Shown here: positions 62,411 through 64,000 of the stretch, piece by piece
Layout of the letters: every line of letters begins with the position of its first letter
How positions within the stretch are numbered: position 1 is the stretch's first letter
Translations under genes and position numbers: made by a program
DNA from: Arthrobacter sp. 24S4-2
Lineage (GTDB): Bacteria > Actinomycetota > Actinomycetes > Actinomycetales > Micrococcaceae
DNA length: 64,000 nucleotides
Assembly: GCF_005280255.1 (NCBI RefSeq)
Contig: NZ_CP040018.1
Location: 4,898,001-4,962,000, forward strand
Direction: 5' to 3'
The notes under the pieces: generated by a model
Told to the model about the DNA's origin: nothing
What the model saw: only the letters and a program-made list of their open reading frames with translations
The model's database searches: none

Positions 62411-62890
62411 ATGGGCAATCCGGTTGCCGGGTGCGGAGAATCACCTCCATTTGGACAGGCGAGTCCGCGCCGGTACCCGCGGGAGTTCAGTGGTGGACAG
62501 CGTCAGCGAGTGGCCATCGCTCGGTCCCTCGCGCTCAAACCTCGACTGATCGTCTGCGACGAGCCCGTCTCCGCACTCGACCTCACCACCCAAGCGTGAG
62601 TCTTCGACCTTCTCGTCGACAATCAGCGCGAAACCGGAGTCGCCTACCTCTTCATCACCCACGAACTGCAGATGGTGCGCCTCGTGAGCCATCGCATCGC
62701 GGTGATGTACCAGGGCGAATTGGTCGAGACCGGGTCCGCAGCCGACGTCACGTTGAATCCACGGAACGAGTACACCAGGAGTCTGCTCCTCGCCTCTCTA
62801 ACGGCCGACCCCGATCGGCAACGCCAACGACGGGAGCTGCGGAAGGCTCTTCGCGCAAGCACCACTGATCTTGTGGCTCGATCACACTGA
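62411..62890 (+). pseudogene. Peptide/nickel-type ABC ATPase (OppF/DppF), C-terminal half with nonsense codon
   Basis: PRRYPREFSGGQRQRVAIAR (signature), SLALKPRLIVCDEPVSALDL (Walker B), TTQA, then TGA (62597-62599), continuing in frame VFDLLVDNQRETGVAYLFIT, HELQMVRLVSHRIAVMYQGE (H-loop) and NPRNEYTRSLLLAS. The Walker A half is missing and the frame is stopped once. It is an isolated fragment with no permease or binding-protein genes beside it. Confidence 0.75.
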
Positions 62891-62921
62891 ATTGATACCG
62901 AGCTGCGCGCTCGGGTACGAG

Positions 62922-63558
62922 TCAGAAGACGGACTCACCGCCGTCCGAGGTCAGAATGGCTCCGTTCACGTTCACGCTGTCGTCGCTGAGGAGGAATGTG
63001 ATCGACACCGCGAGGTTCTCGGGCAACGCGATCGGGACCGGCGGCGAGAAGCTCTGCACGCGTTCCGGTCCGTAACCACCCGTGATGACGGGGCGCATGC
63101 CGGTCAACGTTCCACCTGGAGCGACGGCGTTGACTCTGATGCCGTTCGGCTCGTACGTGAACGCCATGCTGCGGGTGACTCCGATCACCGCATGCTTCGA
63201 GGCGGTGTACGCGAGCCCAGACGAGGACCCGCGAAGCGCGGCCTCGGATGCGACGTTCACGACGGTGCCCCGTCCCGCGTCCAACATTAGGGGGACGACG
63301 GCGCGGGTGAGGCGTATCAAGGCGCGGGTGAGGCGTATCAAGGCGCGGGTGAGGCGTATCAAGGCGCGGGTGAGGCGTATCAATCCGAAGACATTGACGT
63401 TGAAGGTACGTTCCAGGACCGCGTCGGTCACCTCATGGATTGCACTGAAGTCGTCGGAGAGCCCTGCGACGTTGGCGAGACAATCGATTCTCCCGCCCGC
63501 CGCCTCGAGGACACGCGCGATCGCACTCTCGTCAGTGGACGAGAGGCGATGGTTTTCA
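62922..63558 (-). pseudogene. SDR family oxidoreductase lacking its cofactor domain, with a 4x7-residue insertion
   Basis: From about 63558 the frame reads DLENHRLSSTDESAIARVLE, GGRIDCLANVAGLSDDFSAI, HEVTDAVLERTFNVNVFGLI, then LIRLTRA four times, VVPLMLDAGRGTVVNVASEA, SGLAYTASKHAVIGVTRSMA (YTASK) and ends SITFLLSDDSVNVNGAILTS DGGESVF. The catalytic Ser, Tyr and Lys are present. The N-terminal ~50 residues with TGxxxGxG are missing and a TAA closes the frame just upstream, so it cannot bind NAD(P) normally. Confidence 0.75.
63300..63383. repeat. 21-bp unit in four perfect tandem copies
   Basis: GGCGCGGGTGAGGCGTATCA plus A is repeated at 63300-63320, 63321-63341, 63342-63362 and 63363-63383. 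It lies inside the SDR remnant and adds LIRLTRA per copy without disturbing the frame. A normal SDR has one LTRA(V) segment here. Confidence 0.92.
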
Positions 63559-63849
63559 AGGTCTTAATTTCCTATTACAGAATATGCATCCGATCAATCA
63601 GCGATCCCACTGGCGCCGACCGCGAAGTTTCGTTCGCGCGACGGATGGCCGCAGGTGCGTGAGCCTGTGAGACACACCAAGCCGCCAACTCATTCACCAC
63701 TGGGCGCATCCAGCGTAGATTGATCATATCTATAACTGGCCACGGACCGTAAATTAGCAGTTTTAAGCAGTAGACATCTGATGAATAACCTGTATATAGT
63801 AATTTGGCTCTCGATCAGTAGAGCTAAGCCAAGAGTGGAGGCCGCTATC
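63559..63849. other. AT-richer gene-free stretch
   Basis: About 290 bases with visibly lower GC than the rest (for example 63715-63780). No supported gene, tRNA or terminator is seen. TTGATCATATCTATAACTGG and TGTATATAGTAATTTGG could contain promoter elements for the following signal-peptide reading frame, or be the border of a foreign segment. Confidence 0.3.
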
Positions 63850-64000
63850 GTGCGTATTCGATCAATGGGGATCGCTGTAGGAACTGTTGTAGGAGTAGTG
63901 GCATTGGCGGGGTGTTCCGGAACCGAGCTGGATCAACTTCCTCAACGGGGCGATCATCCTCGGCGCACTGGTCATTAGCCGCCTGGCGTCCGGCAAGGAC
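63850..64000 (+). pseudogene. Lipoprotein signal peptide fused to a sugar-permease C-terminal scrap (runs off the edge)
   Basis: GTG 63850 opens MRIRSMGIAVGTVVGVVALA then GCSG, a lipoprotein signal peptide with lipobox. Just after this the meaningful frame changes: SWINFLNGAIILGALVISRL then ASGKD reads like the last helix of a ribose-type (RbsC-like) permease, while the signal-peptide frame continues as meaningless ELDQLPQRGDHPRR and stops. The right window edge cuts the permease scrap. It appears to be another recombination scar. Confidence 0.4.

Overview
The window looks like a chromosomal segment of a high-GC actinobacterium of the Arthrobacter/Pseudarthrobacter/Paenarthrobacter group. I infer this from the strong G/C bias at third codon positions, GTG starts, and gene sets typical of soil Micrococcaceae: soxBDAG with glyA, sdaA and purU; gcl-hyi-glxR-glxK with allB; PucR; CsbD; and ABC sugar importers with no ATPase gene of their own. 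No rRNA, tRNA or CRISPR array was seen.

Layout. 0-20 kb is mixed housekeeping and accessory genes: the metH start, a heterodimeric ABC exporter, a truncated haemoglobin, PhzF, an XRE-cupin regulator divergent from azlCD, several SDR, VOC and oxidoreductase genes each beside a small regulator, a DctA-type transporter, and small stress or membrane proteins. 20.7-33 kb is a purine/glyoxylate salvage block: hyi-glxR-gcl-glxK-allB and a lone winged-helix regulator, then bcp, then an NCS1 permease and PuuE-like hydrolase divergent from a PucR regulator. Allantoin-derived glyoxylate would pass through tartronate semialdehyde to glycerate and 2- or 3-phosphoglycerate. 33-42.8 kb is a tightly overlapping operon glyA-soxB-soxD-soxA-soxG-sdaA-purU with a divergent GntR regulator. 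It converts sarcosine to glycine plus a C1-tetrahydrofolate unit, glycine to serine to pyruvate, and excess C1 to formate. Three intergenic spacers (28.4, 32.9 and 42.8 kb) carry copies of one GC-rich palindromic repeat, ACGCTCTCTCAC and its complement.

43-64 kb is a different, mobile and decaying landscape. An IS481-family element (44.2-45.3 kb) and a second DDE insertion sequence (54.7-56.0 kb, frameshifted) flank a plant-polysaccharide utilisation locus. Its genes are a sugar-binding lipoprotein, two permeases, GH43, GH127, a broken GH36, a CE7 acetyl esterase, a broken Gfo/Idh oxidoreductase, a LacI regulator, a secreted beta-helix protein with two carbohydrate-binding-like modules, and a GH29 fucosidase. 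Three matching LacI-type palindromes lie before the binding-protein gene, before lacI, and between the beta-helix and fucosidase genes, so the locus looks like one regulon. From 61.3 kb to the end there are only gene scraps: permease, Gfo/Idh, DUF1349, peptide ABC ATPase, SDR, and a lipoprotein signal peptide joined to a permease tail. Nonsense codons, frameshifts and tandem duplications concentrate in this right-hand third.
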